Part shown: one piece after another, positions 14,515 to 24,600 of the stretch | Layout of the letters: each line of letters starts with the position of its first letter | How positions within the stretch are numbered: position 1 is the first letter of the stretch | DNA from: Bacteroidales bacterium | GTDB taxonomy: Bacteria; Bacteroidota; Bacteroidia; Bacteroidales; UBA932 | Direction of reading: 5' to 3' | NCBI GenBank assembly: GCA_004556005.1 | Contig: SFJA01000019.1 | Location: 1 to 29,201 of the forward strand | Length of the DNA stretch: 29,201 bases | Translations under genes and position numbers: made by a program | Notes under the pieces: generated by a model | The model's input: the letters and a program-made list of their open reading frames with translations, nothing else | Databases searched by the model: none | Told to the model about the DNA's origin: nothing

Positions 14515-16452
14515 ATGAAATATAATCTGCTAATCCCAACCGTCGCCTTGCTGATGTGCTGCTGTCTGTGCTGCACCAGCAAGAGTGCCGATGAGCAACA
14601 GGAGGGGGTACAACTCAGCCAAGTAAAACTCAATCCGAAGTCTCCTATTGAGTGTAAAGCCGGCCAAACTCTGAGTTGCTCCTTCATCTCGGGTTATGGC
14701 CCTTTGGCAACTGACGAAATCGTTCTCAGACGAGAGTCTATGGACGACGTCGTGTTGCCGATAAAGTCTGTTGAGCAGACTTCCTTCTCTTATACACTTC
14801 CGAAGCAATTCGATTTCGATACCTACAGTTTCTGCCTTCGAAGGGACGGGGCTCTGAGAGGTTTCGGAAAGGTGACCTATGTCCTTGAAGGCTCCCAGGG
14901 CTCGGAGGACCAGCCTATTGGGCCGGAGGAAGGAAGCACCGTATGGGGTCTTGTAAGTTGTGACGGCAAGGGTATCCCGGGAGTGGTCGTGTCCGATGGC
15001 GTGGAGGTCGTTGTCACCGACTCCAGGGGTGTCTATCAGATGGCATCCAAAAAAGAAATAGGCTATGTGTTCATTTCCGTTCCTAGCGGCTATGAAGCAG
15101 CCTCCATAGGAGTCCTGCCCCAGCTCCACAAACAGCTCACAAAATCCTCTTATGTGTGCGAGAGAGTGGATTTCATTGTCTATGAAAGCGGAGATCAGAC
15201 CAAACACACTATGCTCTATTTCGGGGATATGCATATGGCCAACCGTACCAAGGACAGGAGCCAGTTCCTAAGATTCACTTCCGAAATCAATGAGTATATG
15301 AAAGCCAATCCGGGAGCAAAGATCTATGCCATTACTCTCGGAGATATGACCTGGGACCTGTACTTGTACTCCAATGCTTACAGCTTTGACGAGTATCTGA
15401 AAGACATAAACGTCATCGATGGACTTCAGGTTTTCCATACCATAGGAAACCACGACCACGATATGAATGCGACCGGCGACTTCTATACGGCCGCCAGGTT
15501 CAGGGAGAAACTGTGCCCTAACTACTACTCGTTTAACGTGGGCGACATCCACTATGTGGTTCTGGACGATATCGAGTGCACCAATGCTTCCGCCTCTACG
15601 ACTGACGGTGGCGTAAGGTCCTACAAGAACAATCTCACCTCCGAGATGCTTGCCTGGCTGAAGAAGGACCTTTCCTTCGTGCCCAAGACAACGCCTCTGG
15701 TGGTTGCTCTCCACGCTCCGGTCCACGACAGGAACGGAAATGCAAATCTGGGCAACAATGCGGTATTCCTCAGCCTGATATACGATTACAATACCACAAT
15801 AGTATCCGGCCACAGCCATGTGCTTTACAATGTGGTCAAGAGCAATTATGTGGAACATAACAACGGTGCCATCTGCGCCGCCTGGTGGTGGGCAGGGAAG
15901 TATAACCCTACATTCAACATAGGAACCGACGGCGCTCCGAACGGATACCGCATCACTTCGGTAAACGGCAAGGAGCAGACCAGCCTGTTTAAAGCCATAG
16001 GACGCCCCGATAGCTACCAGTTCCGCGCCTACGACCGCAACTCCATCTGCATCAATGCGGCTAACTACGGCGTGCTGCAGGAAAGGGAGTCCATCCTTTT
16101 TGAGGAGGATTACGGTTCATATCGCACTGCGAGCAGCGCCAACGAGGTGATTGTCAATGTCTGGGATTGGGACCCGTCCTGGAAGGTGGAGATGTTCGAG
16201 AATGGCAAGGCGCTTACCGTCAGTCAGATGAGCGGTAGCTACGACCCGGCTTTCCTGATTGCCTACACCATTCCTAGGCTGCTGGAAAACAATGGCGTGA
16301 CCTGGCATTCCAGCAAGACCAACCACCTGTTCAAGGCGAAGGCGGCTTCTGCCACTTCAAGCGTGGAAATCAAGGTTACCGATGATGAGGGACGCGTCTA
16401 TACTCAGACAATGTCAAGACCTCTTGCTTTCAAAGCAGATTCATACAAATAG
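14515..16452 (+). CDS. Exported calcineurin-like phosphoesterase with N- and C-terminal accessory domains
   Basis: This 645-residue protein is exported by a hydrophobic Cys-rich leader (1-22), possibly a lipoprotein although the lipobox is not canonical. An Ig-like stretch (about 30-125) precedes a beta domain of the MetallophosN type (about 143-215). The dimetal phosphoesterase core has D238-M-H240, GDMTWD (276-281), GNHD (311-314), H400 and SGHSH (431-435), which are all the ligands expected. A C-terminal beta domain (about 480-640) matches the MetallophosC arrangement. Such enzymes are frequent in Bacteroidota glycan loci and remove phosphate mono- or diesters. It sits between the GH13 gene and susC, so it probably acts on the same substrate. 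The exact phosphoester is unknown. Confidence 0.88.
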   Translation: MKYNLLIPTVALLMCCCLCCTSKSADEQQEGVQLSQVKLNPKSPIECKAGQTLSCSFISGYGPLATDEIVLRRESMDDVVLPIKSVEQTSFSYTLPKQFDFDTYSFCLRRDGALRGFGKVTYVLEGSQGSEDQPIGPEEGSTVWGLVSCDGKGIPGVVVSDGVEVVVTDSRGVYQMASKKEIGYVFISVPSGYEAASIGVLPQLHKQLTKSSYVCERVDFIVYESGDQTKHTMLYFGDMHMANRTKDRSQFLRFTSEINEYMKANPGAKIYAITLGDMTWDLYLYSNAYSFDEYLKDINVIDGLQVFHTIGNHDHDMNATGDFYTAARFREKLCPNYYSFNVGDIHYVVLDDIECTNASASTTDGGVRSYKNNLTSEMLAWLKKDLSFVPKTTPLVVALHAPVHDRNGNANLGNNAVFLSLIYDYNTTIVSGHSHVLYNVVKSNYVEHNNGAICAAWWWAGKYNPTFNIGTDGAPNGYRITSVNGKEQTSLFKAIGRPDSYQFRAYDRNSICINAANYGVLQERESILFEEDYGSYRTASSANEVIVNVWDWDPSWKVEMFENGKALTVSQMSGSYDPAFLIAYTIPRLLENNGVTWHSSKTNHLFKAKAASATSSVEIKVTDDEGRVYTQTMSRPLAFKADSYK

Positions 16453-16491
16453 TATATTAATCACAATAATTATTAACCAAAAGTACTAGTC

Positions 16492-19400
16492 ATGTTTAAG
16501 AAAGTATTTCACATTCTTAGTTTGACATTGCTGCTTTCACTCGGCTGCTTCGTCGCAGTTGCCCAGAACCGTACCGTCACCGGTAAGGTTGTGGACCAAG
16601 CCGGAGAAGCCCTTATGGGAGTGGCAGTGATTCAACAGGGGACAAGCAACGGTACTGTGACGGATCTGGACGGCTCCTTTGCGCTCCAGTACTCTGGCGG
16701 AGACGTTACTTTGGAAATCACTTCTCTGGGCTATGTGTCCAAGACGATGAGCATCCCTGCTGGAACAAAGACTGTAACTGTAGTCCTCTCCGAGGATACT
16801 ACCGTGCTTGAGGAGACTGTTGTCGTGGGTTATGGTACCCAGAAAAAGGTCAACCTCACCGGTGCGGTAACGGCAGTCGAGGCCAAAGATCTTGAAGACC
16901 GTGTGTCTCACAACCTTTCAACTATGTTGCAGGGTTCAGTTGCCGGCTTTAACATTTCAACTTCATCGGGTAATCCTGGCTCTACCGGAACCTTGAATAT
17001 CCGCGGTACCACTTCCATCAATAAAGCCGGTCCGCTCGTGCTCATCGATGGTGTGCCGGGAGATATCGACCGCGTTAATCCTGCCGATGTTGCCAGCATT
17101 TCCGTTATTAAGGATGCTTCCGCAGCTGCCGTTTACGGTGCGCGTGGTGCATACGGTGTTGTGCTCGTGACAACCAAGGATTCCAAGAGGGATGACGGCA
17201 AGGCCACAGTCCGTTACAGCGGACGCTGGGGCTGGGAAGAGCCTACCACCTCTACCGACTACGAGACCCGCGGTTACTGGTCTGCCTTTACTGTGGATAA
17301 GTTCTGGATGGCGGACAGCGGCAACAAGTACACCACCTACACTGACGAGGATATGATTCAGCTCCTCGCCCGCATCAACGATGTGACCGAGAACCCTGCA
17401 CGTCCCTGGATAGTGGAAGATTTCCGCAAGGGCCGCAACCAGTGGGTTTACTATTGCAATACCGACTGGTATCACGAACTCTACAATGACCGGCACCCTG
17501 TCACCTCCCACTCGGTTTCCATCAGCGGAGGCAACAAGGATGTGAAGTATTATATCTCCGGCGGTTATGACCGTCAGACCGGTGTGGTCAAGGTCAACCC
17601 TGATGTATTCCAGAAATACAACCTGCGCAGCAAACTCGATTTCAAGATTAACAAGTATTCAAGGCTTTCCAACAACACCTCCTTCTATTCATCCACCTAC
17701 GACTGGATCGGAGCAGGAGATGTCGAGGACTCTTTCGCTTATGCGAGCCGCCACGCACTTGCCAGCTTCCCTCTCAAGAACCCTGACGGAACCTGGACCT
17801 ACGGTACTCCTATGATTGCCGGTGGTTACAATATTGCCAACGGCCGTCACATTATCTTCGGAGACGGCATAGACAAGAACACCAAGCGGCGCACTGACTT
17901 CTCCAACACCACCCAGCTGACAATCAAGCCTGTAGAGCAGCTTTCCATTGTCGGAAACTACACCTATAGACTCTATCAGAACAGGGATACCGGAAGGCTC
18001 TATCCTATGACCTACCGCAGATATCCTGATTCAGCACTGGAGTCCTACTCATCCGGTGCAGGTCTGAATGAACTCACGGAGAGTGTTGCTACTTATGTAA
18101 GGCAGTCGGCCAATGTTTTCGCTACTTACGAGGACACCTTCGCTGACGCTCATCACTTCACCCTCACTGCAGGTATGAATGCCGAGACCTATCACAGGAA
18201 GTCGATTTCCGCTTCCGGTCAGAACATCTCCACCCCATACCTCAACGACCTCAACCTCATCGCAACCGATGCCAACGGACAGGTAGTGACCAGCGCTTCA
18301 GGAGGTGCAACCAGCAATGCCCTGCTCGGTTTCTTCGCCCGTGCCAACTACGACTACAAGGGCCGTTATCTGCTCGAGCTTTCAGGCCGCTATGACGGTT
18401 CTTCACGCTTTGCTCCGGGTCATCGCTGGGGATTCTTCCCTTCAGCATCCGCCGGCTGGCGTATCAGCGAAGAGCCGTTCTTCGAGGACATCAAGGATAT
18501 GGTCAATAACTTCAAGCTCAGAGCTTCCTTCGGCCGCCTCGGTAACCAGGAAGTCGCTGACTTCGCTTATCTCCAGGAAGTATCCTTCTACGATTTCAAT
18601 ACATCAGGACATTACAATTACAGTTTCGGCGAGAGTTCCATCAACGGCAAATACGCCTCCCTCTCCGCTCCTGTAAATGCCAACCTGACCTGGGAAACCG
18701 CAGAGCAGCTTGACCTCGGTGTGGATATTGCCCTGTTCGGCAACAAACTTGAGTTTACCGGGGATGTTTATGTGCGTAACACTCTCAATATGCTCGTAAA
18801 GGGAAGCAAGATTCCTGCAATCTACGGCGCAGACGCACCTAAGGAGAATTCTGCTGACCTTTCAACCAAGGGTTACGAGCTTGCACTCAGCTGGAGGGAT
18901 TCCTTCGAGCTTGCGGGCGAAAGCTTCAGCTACTCTCTGCGCGGAACCCTCAGTGACTACGCAACCTATGTGACCAGATATGACAACAACCCTGAGCACC
19001 TGCTCGGTGACTACTATGTAGGTCAGAGGGTTGGCGACATCTGGGGATTCAAGGTTGACGGATTCTTCGCAACCGATGAGGAGGCTTTAGATTACAACAC
19101 CAATGTCTGCGACCAGCTTTCATACATCGGCACATCACGTATGCGCGGCGGTGTGATGGCGGGAGACCTCAAGTATCTTGACCTCGATGGTGACAAGAAG
19201 CTCGGCATCGGACAAAATACTGCAGAAAAACCTGGAGACAGGGAGATCCTCGGTAACAGTCTTGCAAGCCTGCAGTACGGATTCACCTTCGCATTTGACT
19301 ATATGGGCTTTGACGCCAGCATTTTCTTCCAGGGAACGGGTAACCACTATTGGTATCCTGCCGGAATGAATATGTCTTTCTGGGGCCCTTATGCCTACTC

Positions 19401-19800
19401 CTACGCATCATTCATCCCGAGAGACTTCTACACCACAATGTGCTGGAGCGAGGACAATCCTGATGCATACTTCCCAAGGCCGCGCGCTTACTCTTCTACC
19501 GGCGGTCAGCTCAGGCTCATCAACGACAGGTATCTGCAGAACATCCGTTACCTTCGTCTGAAGAATCTCACCTTAGGATACACCATCCCTAAGAAAGTCA
19601 CCAAGGTTCTTTCTCTCGAGAAGGTGAGAGTTTACTTCTCCGGCGAGAATCTTCACTACTGGTCTCCTCTCACCAAGGTCACAAATTACCTGGATCCGGA
19701 AGCTTCATTCCAGAGGAACGACACCAACAGCAGTGCACGCAACCAGATGTACTATCCTTGGCAGAAGACCTATATGTTCGGTATCGACATTACTTTCTAA
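16492..19800 (+). CDS. SusC/RagA-family TonB-dependent outer-membrane transporter
   Basis: This 1102-residue outer-membrane transporter starts with a signal peptide (1-24). It continues with a carboxypeptidase-regulatory-like beta domain (about 27-100, starting RTVTGKVVDQAGEALMGV). A TonB-box region EETVVVGYGTQKKVNLTGAV (107-126) and the plug domain (about 120-230, with LVLIDGVPGD and ISVIKDASAAAVYGARGAYGVVLVTTK) follow. The 22-strand barrel ends in FGIDITF with the terminal Phe usual for outer-membrane proteins. It imports the oligosaccharides captured by the partner SusD protein, using TonB energy. The susD-like gene follows after 18 bases. The 39-base gap upstream is too short for a separate control region, so it is probably part of the same transcript. 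Confidence 0.97.
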   Translation: MFKKVFHILSLTLLLSLGCFVAVAQNRTVTGKVVDQAGEALMGVAVIQQGTSNGTVTDLDGSFALQYSGGDVTLEITSLGYVSKTMSIPAGTKTVTVVLSEDTTVLEETVVVGYGTQKKVNLTGAVTAVEAKDLEDRVSHNLSTMLQGSVAGFNISTSSGNPGSTGTLNIRGTTSINKAGPLVLIDGVPGDIDRVNPADVASISVIKDASAAAVYGARGAYGVVLVTTKDSKRDDGKATVRYSGRWGWEEPTTSTDYETRGYWSAFTVDKFWMADSGNKYTTYTDEDMIQLLARINDVTENPARPWIVEDFRKGRNQWVYYCNTDWYHELYNDRHPVTSHSVSISGGNKDVKYYISGGYDRQTGVVKVNPDVFQKYNLRSKLDFKINKYSRLSNNTSFYSSTYDWIGAGDVEDSFAYASRHALASFPLKNPDGTWTYGTPMIAGGYNIANGRHIIFGDGIDKNTKRRTDFSNTTQLTIKPVEQLSIVGNYTYRLYQNRDTGRLYPMTYRRYPDSALESYSSGAGLNELTESVATYVRQSANVFATYEDTFADAHHFTLTAGMNAETYHRKSISASGQNISTPYLNDLNLIATDANGQVVTSASGGATSNALLGFFARANYDYKGRYLLELSGRYDGSSRFAPGHRWGFFPSASAGWRISEEPFFEDIKDMVNNFKLRASFGRLGNQEVADFAYLQEVSFYDFNTSGHYNYSFGESSINGKYASLSAPVNANLTWETAEQLDLGVDIALFGNKLEFTGDVYVRNTLNMLVKGSKIPAIYGADAPKENSADLSTKGYELALSWRDSFELAGESFSYSLRGTLSDYATYVTRYDNNPEHLLGDYYVGQRVGDIWGFKVDGFFATDEEALDYNTNVCDQLSYIGTSRMRGGVMAGDLKYLDLDGDKKLGIGQNTAEKPGDREILGNSLASLQYGFTFAFDYMGFDASIFFQGTGNHYWYPAGMNMSFWGPYAYSYASFIPRDFYTTMCWSEDNPDAYFPRPRAYSSTGGQLRLINDRYLQNIRYLRLKNLTLGYTIPKKVTKVLSLEKVRVYFSGENLHYWSPLTKVTNYLDPEASFQRNDTNSSARNQMYYPWQKTYMFGIDITF

Positions 19801-19818
19801 ACAATGGAGATCAGGAAT

Positions 19819-21630
19819 ATGAAAAAATATACTGCAATACTGGCTACGCTCCTGGTGGGAGCAGTATCCTGCAACCCTCTTGATATCCTCAATACCAAGC
19901 CTGAGGCTACTCTTGACAAGGAGACTTTCTTCAAGCAGGAGGACAATCTCAGATTATATTCTGACGCTTTCTACGGCGTTTACAATGATATTGACGAGTT
20001 CTACGAGCAGCAGACAGATCATTTCGTGAACAAGGACCTTTCCGCTCAGATGCGCGGAACCAATTCACGTCAGGTGCCTGCGACCGGCGGCGGCTGGTCC
20101 TACACTATGCTTCGCCGCATCAACACTCTCATCGAGTACGTTGATTACTGCCCGGATGAGGCCGCCCGCACAAAGTATGTTGCCCTTGCCCGCTTCTTCC
20201 GCGCCAACTTCTATTTCGAGAAGGTAAAACGCTTCGGCGATGTGCCTTGGCTCGATCATATCATCTCCAACGATGACCCGATTCTTTATGAGAAGACAAG
20301 GGATTCAAGGGAGGAGGTTGTACACCATATCATCGAGGATCTCGATTATGCAATCGCCAACCTTTCTGATGCCAAGTCCGTTTACAGGGTCAACAAGTGG
20401 AGCGCCCTCGCTCTCAAGGCTCAGGTCTGCCTCTATGAGGGAACTTTCCGCAAATACCATCCTGGAAACATCTCACACGACCCTGCTACCCCTTGGTCTG
20501 CCGAATACGAGACTTCCGAGCAGTTGCTCACTCTCGCCGCCGAAGCAGCGGAGGAGATTATGAACAGCCGCAAGTTCAAGCTCAAGGACGACTATCTGCA
20601 GCTCTTTGCCGAGCCTGATGCAGACCAGGATGAGATGATTCTGGCTATGCGCTTCGAGCAGGCTATGGACAGGCGAAACAATACTACTGCGTTTGCCCTC
20701 GTTCCTACCCAGGGAATGCCTGGTCTTACCAAGAAGTTTGTGGATAGCTTCCTTATGAAGGACGGCACCCGTTTCACCGATAAGGAAGGTTGGGCTACTA
20801 TGGAGTTCAATGATGAGCTCAAGGACAGGGACCCTCGTCTTGCCTGCATCACCCGAACCCCGGGCTACACCCGCATAGGTACCACCGAGACTCTCGCTCC
20901 TGATTACGGCTCATCCTGCACCGGCTTCCAGCTTGTGAAGTTCGTGATGGACCCTGCCAATTCCAACCAGGACCGCGTCGGAATGTCCTTCAACGACCTG
21001 CCTATCTACAGGCTCGGTGAGATATATCTCATCTATGCCGAGGCTAAGGCTGAGCTTGGTACTCTTACCCAGGATGACCTTGACATTTCCGTCAACCTGC
21101 TCCGCAAGCGTGTAGGTATGCCGTTTATGAATATGGCTGAGGCCAATAGCAATCCTGACCCGTATCTTCTCAGCGCCGAGTATGGCTACACCAGCACTGT
21201 ACTTGCAGCCTCACCTAATAAGGGAGTCATCGTAGAAATCCGTCGTGAGCGCGCCGTCGAGCTCGCCCAGGAAGGTCGCCGCTGGGATGACCTTATGCGC
21301 TGGAGAGAAGGCAAGTGCATCGAGCAGGCAATCTACGGACCTTACTTCAAGGGTCCCGGCAGATATGACCTCAGTGGTGACGGTGCCGTTGATTTCATTC
21401 TCTACGAAAGTGACAAACCTAAGGACAAGGTTCAGGTTTACAAGATTGGCGGAGACTCTCCTGAAATTATCCTGACCGAAGGCACTAGCGGATATGTAAA
21501 CTTCCACGAGAAGATTGAGCATATCTTCAATGAGAACAGGGATTACCTCTATCCTATCCCGACAGAAGAGCGTGAACTTAACAGGGGACTCGCACAGAAC
21601 CCGGGTTGGGTTGATGGTCTCGATTACTAA
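19819..21630 (+). CDS. SusD/RagB-family glycan-binding surface lipoprotein
   Basis: This 603-residue protein caps the SusC transporter on the cell surface and binds glycan. The lipoprotein signal MKKYTAILATLLVGAVSC gives Cys18 as the lipidated residue. I prefer ATG 19819 to the in-frame ATG at 19804 for this reason. The N-terminal SusD-like part has NPLDILNTKPEATLDKETFF and the TPR region includes YVALARFFRANFYFEKVKRFGDVPW. The C-terminal RagB part has YRLGEIYLIYAEAKAELG and EIRRERAVELAQEGRRWDDLMRWREG, which are hallmark sequences of the family. The length is typical. The ligand cannot be predicted from sequence alone; the neighbouring GH13 and phosphoesterase suggest an alpha-glucosidic, perhaps phosphate-bearing polymer. 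Confidence 0.96.
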   Translation: MKKYTAILATLLVGAVSCNPLDILNTKPEATLDKETFFKQEDNLRLYSDAFYGVYNDIDEFYEQQTDHFVNKDLSAQMRGTNSRQVPATGGGWSYTMLRRINTLIEYVDYCPDEAARTKYVALARFFRANFYFEKVKRFGDVPWLDHIISNDDPILYEKTRDSREEVVHHIIEDLDYAIANLSDAKSVYRVNKWSALALKAQVCLYEGTFRKYHPGNISHDPATPWSAEYETSEQLLTLAAEAAEEIMNSRKFKLKDDYLQLFAEPDADQDEMILAMRFEQAMDRRNNTTAFALVPTQGMPGLTKKFVDSFLMKDGTRFTDKEGWATMEFNDELKDRDPRLACITRTPGYTRIGTTETLAPDYGSSCTGFQLVKFVMDPANSNQDRVGMSFNDLPIYRLGEIYLIYAEAKAELGTLTQDDLDISVNLLRKRVGMPFMNMAEANSNPDPYLLSAEYGYTSTVLAASPNKGVIVEIRRERAVELAQEGRRWDDLMRWREGKCIEQAIYGPYFKGPGRYDLSGDGAVDFILYESDKPKDKVQVYKIGGDSPEIILTEGTSGYVNFHEKIEHIFNENRDYLYPIPTEERELNRGLAQNPGWVDGLDY

Positions 21631-21647
21631 TCTAATGAGCAAAGAAA

Positions 21648-24600
21648 ATGAAAACTAACAGTATAGTCAGAATAATGGCTGCCGCCATTCTTGCACTCGG
21701 AATGTTTTCCGCCTGCAAGAATACGGAAGAACTCCTGCCTTCGACCATAGTCGGATCAGAGATTTCAAGCCTGACTTTCGAAGTTGAGCAGAATGAACCT
21801 CAGGTTCTGCCTGTTTGCTCCGATGGTCTTTGGACTGTCGAGTGTGATGCCGAATGGATTACACTCGACCACTTGAGCGGAGAGGGCAATATGGAATTGA
21901 CCGTATCCGTTACTGACAATATTATTGACGGAGAGGCGGATTTTCCTCGTGAGGCAAAGATTCTTCTCAAGGCTGGACTTGAGAAAACAGGCAAGAATTT
22001 CACCGTTACCGTGTTCCAGAAAGGTAATAAGTACAAGGGAACCAAGGATGTAACCGTTACCGAGGCGCTTGCCCTTGAGGATAATCGCGTGGCTCAGATT
22101 CCTGTTTCTACCGTTGTGGCTGTAGGACAGGATGCCTTTGTGATTACTGACGGCACTTCCAATATCGCAGTCTATGGTGCCGTTGAGGCAGAAATCAAGG
22201 TTGGAGATACCGTGAAACTTACCGGCGACCGCGTGTCCACTTTCGGCATTCCGGCCATCAATCTCGATGTCGAGCTCTTCGAAATCACAGCTACCGGCGG
22301 GGAAGCGGGCTATCCTGAGCCTAAAGCCATTTCAGACGTTGAACAGTACGAGGCAGCAAGTTCCGAGTATCTGGCAGTCAGCGGTTCCCTTGTAGGCTCG
22401 CAGATGCGTTTTGCAGGCAAGGACAAGAGGCTTAACCTCGTGTTTGTACCTCAGACCTTCGACCTCGCATCCCTGAATCTGCACAAAATTGTGGCTTACG
22501 GTTACTATGTGGGCGTGTATGAGAAGTATCCTGCCCTCATCATTACCGGGATTACCGACATCGAGCTTGATGAATCCCTTGTTCCGTACCCTGTAGTTTG
22601 GGCTAACGGAGCTGGCGCAAAGGCTGCCGGCGTGCTCAATTACAACACAGACTCCTGGGCTGCCAAGAATGCTCTTGAGCCAATCAAGGGCTTTGGAAGC
22701 ATTTCCTATATTCCTGCCTGTGATCCTCCTCTTGATTTCCTTGCCGGTTGGGATGCCTCTGCTGAGCAGACTACTCTCGTGGACAACGGTAATGATAAGT
22801 TCAAGAGAGACATTTCAGGAGACAATCCTCGAATCACCGGTGCCTGGCCGGGAGACTTCTGGCTCTTCAAGGGAGACGGTGCCATAAAGGCCGGTTCCAA
22901 GGTTCAGATCAAGTTCGAGAGCCGCGTTTCCGCTACCAACCCTAAATTCTGGCAGCTGGAGTTCTATGACGGTGACCACTGGAAGGTGGCGGGTGATGTT
23001 TACGAGACCGATGAGACCGGATCAACCATTACTTACACCCATCAGATGGCTTCCGACGGTTCTACCAATATCCAGATCAATACAACCGTTACCTACAACC
23101 ACAACACTGAGCACTGCCTGTTCCGTTTCCGTTGTATGGCCAACTGGCAGGCAAACGGCCAGGGTCCTTTGAGCGCCCGTAACGGCGGTACCGCCCGTCT
23201 TGCAGTGACTGATGTTACCGAGGCTGGCGTGGAGTGGTGGCCGTCAATCACCATCGTTGAGGAGGGTGATGGTGAAGACCGTCCTGACGTTGACCCTGTT
23301 ATGGCCAATATCATCTGCAATCCTGACTACCTCGCATTCGAAGGCAAGCCTGCCGGAGCACAGAAGATTACCATTACTTCCGACTACGACTTTACCGCTG
23401 AACCAAGCGTAGATTGGCTGCATATCGATGTGGCTTCCGGAGCTGCGGGAGAGAAGACCGACATTATGGTTACTTGCGATGAGTCTGTCTCTTCCAGTCT
23501 CCGTGAAGGTGCGATTGTTATCCGCTCTGCAGACAGCAAGCACAATCTGCCTGTTATCCAGAGTGCTGCCGGTCAGGAAGTTGACCCTATGATTTCCATC
23601 AATGCCAACAGCAAGTCCATCAGCTACAAGGGACAAACCGTCAATGTCAAGGTTCAGACTACTGTGGACTACACGGTTACTTCAGATGTGGATTGGATTT
23701 CCCTCGCGCCTGCGACCAAGACCTTGATTCAGAAGGACGAGGTTACACTCTACATTCTCGAGAATACAAGTGAAACCGAGACCCGCACCGGTCACGTAAC
23801 CTTCGGAAACGAGGAAATCGGTATCCAGACCGTTCTTACCATTGAGCAGGGCGTTCAGCCAGGAGTCAAATCCATCTTCGAGGATGACTTCAGCTGGCTT
23901 GCACCGTTCAATGCACAGTACGCAGACCTCAACCCTGGCAAGAAGATTGGAGATACTGTAGGTTCTGACGGTTCCGATAGCAATGCTCCTAATGCCTATA
24001 CTACTGCTCCGTTCAATACGGAGGAATTTGCCGCTGCATTTGCAGAGAAGGGCTATGTTGACCTCTATCCGGGCAATAAGGTTATCTATTCTCAGGATGA
24101 GTACCTCAAGTTCTGCAAGACAAAAGCAAATGGCAATACCGGTCTGGAACTTAATCTCGGAAAGTACATCGAGGGCACTCAGAATCTGGACCTCAGTTTC
24201 GATTTCTGTATGATGGTTCAGGGTGATGGCACTGTTGATGGCGGTACTATGACTGTTGTGATAGTAGGAGACGGTACTTTTGCAGACGGAAAGAAGAGGG
24301 CTGATTTCACTACAGCACAGAAAGCCGGTCATTATTTGTGGAACAAGGCAAAGGCTACCATTCTCGGAGCTACTTCCAACACCAGGCTTGACTTCGTGAA
24401 CGGAAATGTAATCAAGGATGATGGAACTTACGACTTCACCACCAATTTGGGTGCCGGCCGCTTCTTCCTTGACAATATTCTGGTTGTTCCCGGTGAGTCT
24501 CCTATAGTATTCGAAGAGCACTTCGACTGGCTGAATCCTTTCAATGCACAGTACGCCGAGCTCAACCCTGGCAAGACTATAGGTGATACTGTTGGTGCTA

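Noticed and set aside
13172..14539. Minus-strand open frame of 455 codons opposite the GH13 gene
   Set aside because: The plus strand encodes a full GH13 enzyme with all catalytic residues. The antisense translation shows no recognisable domain.
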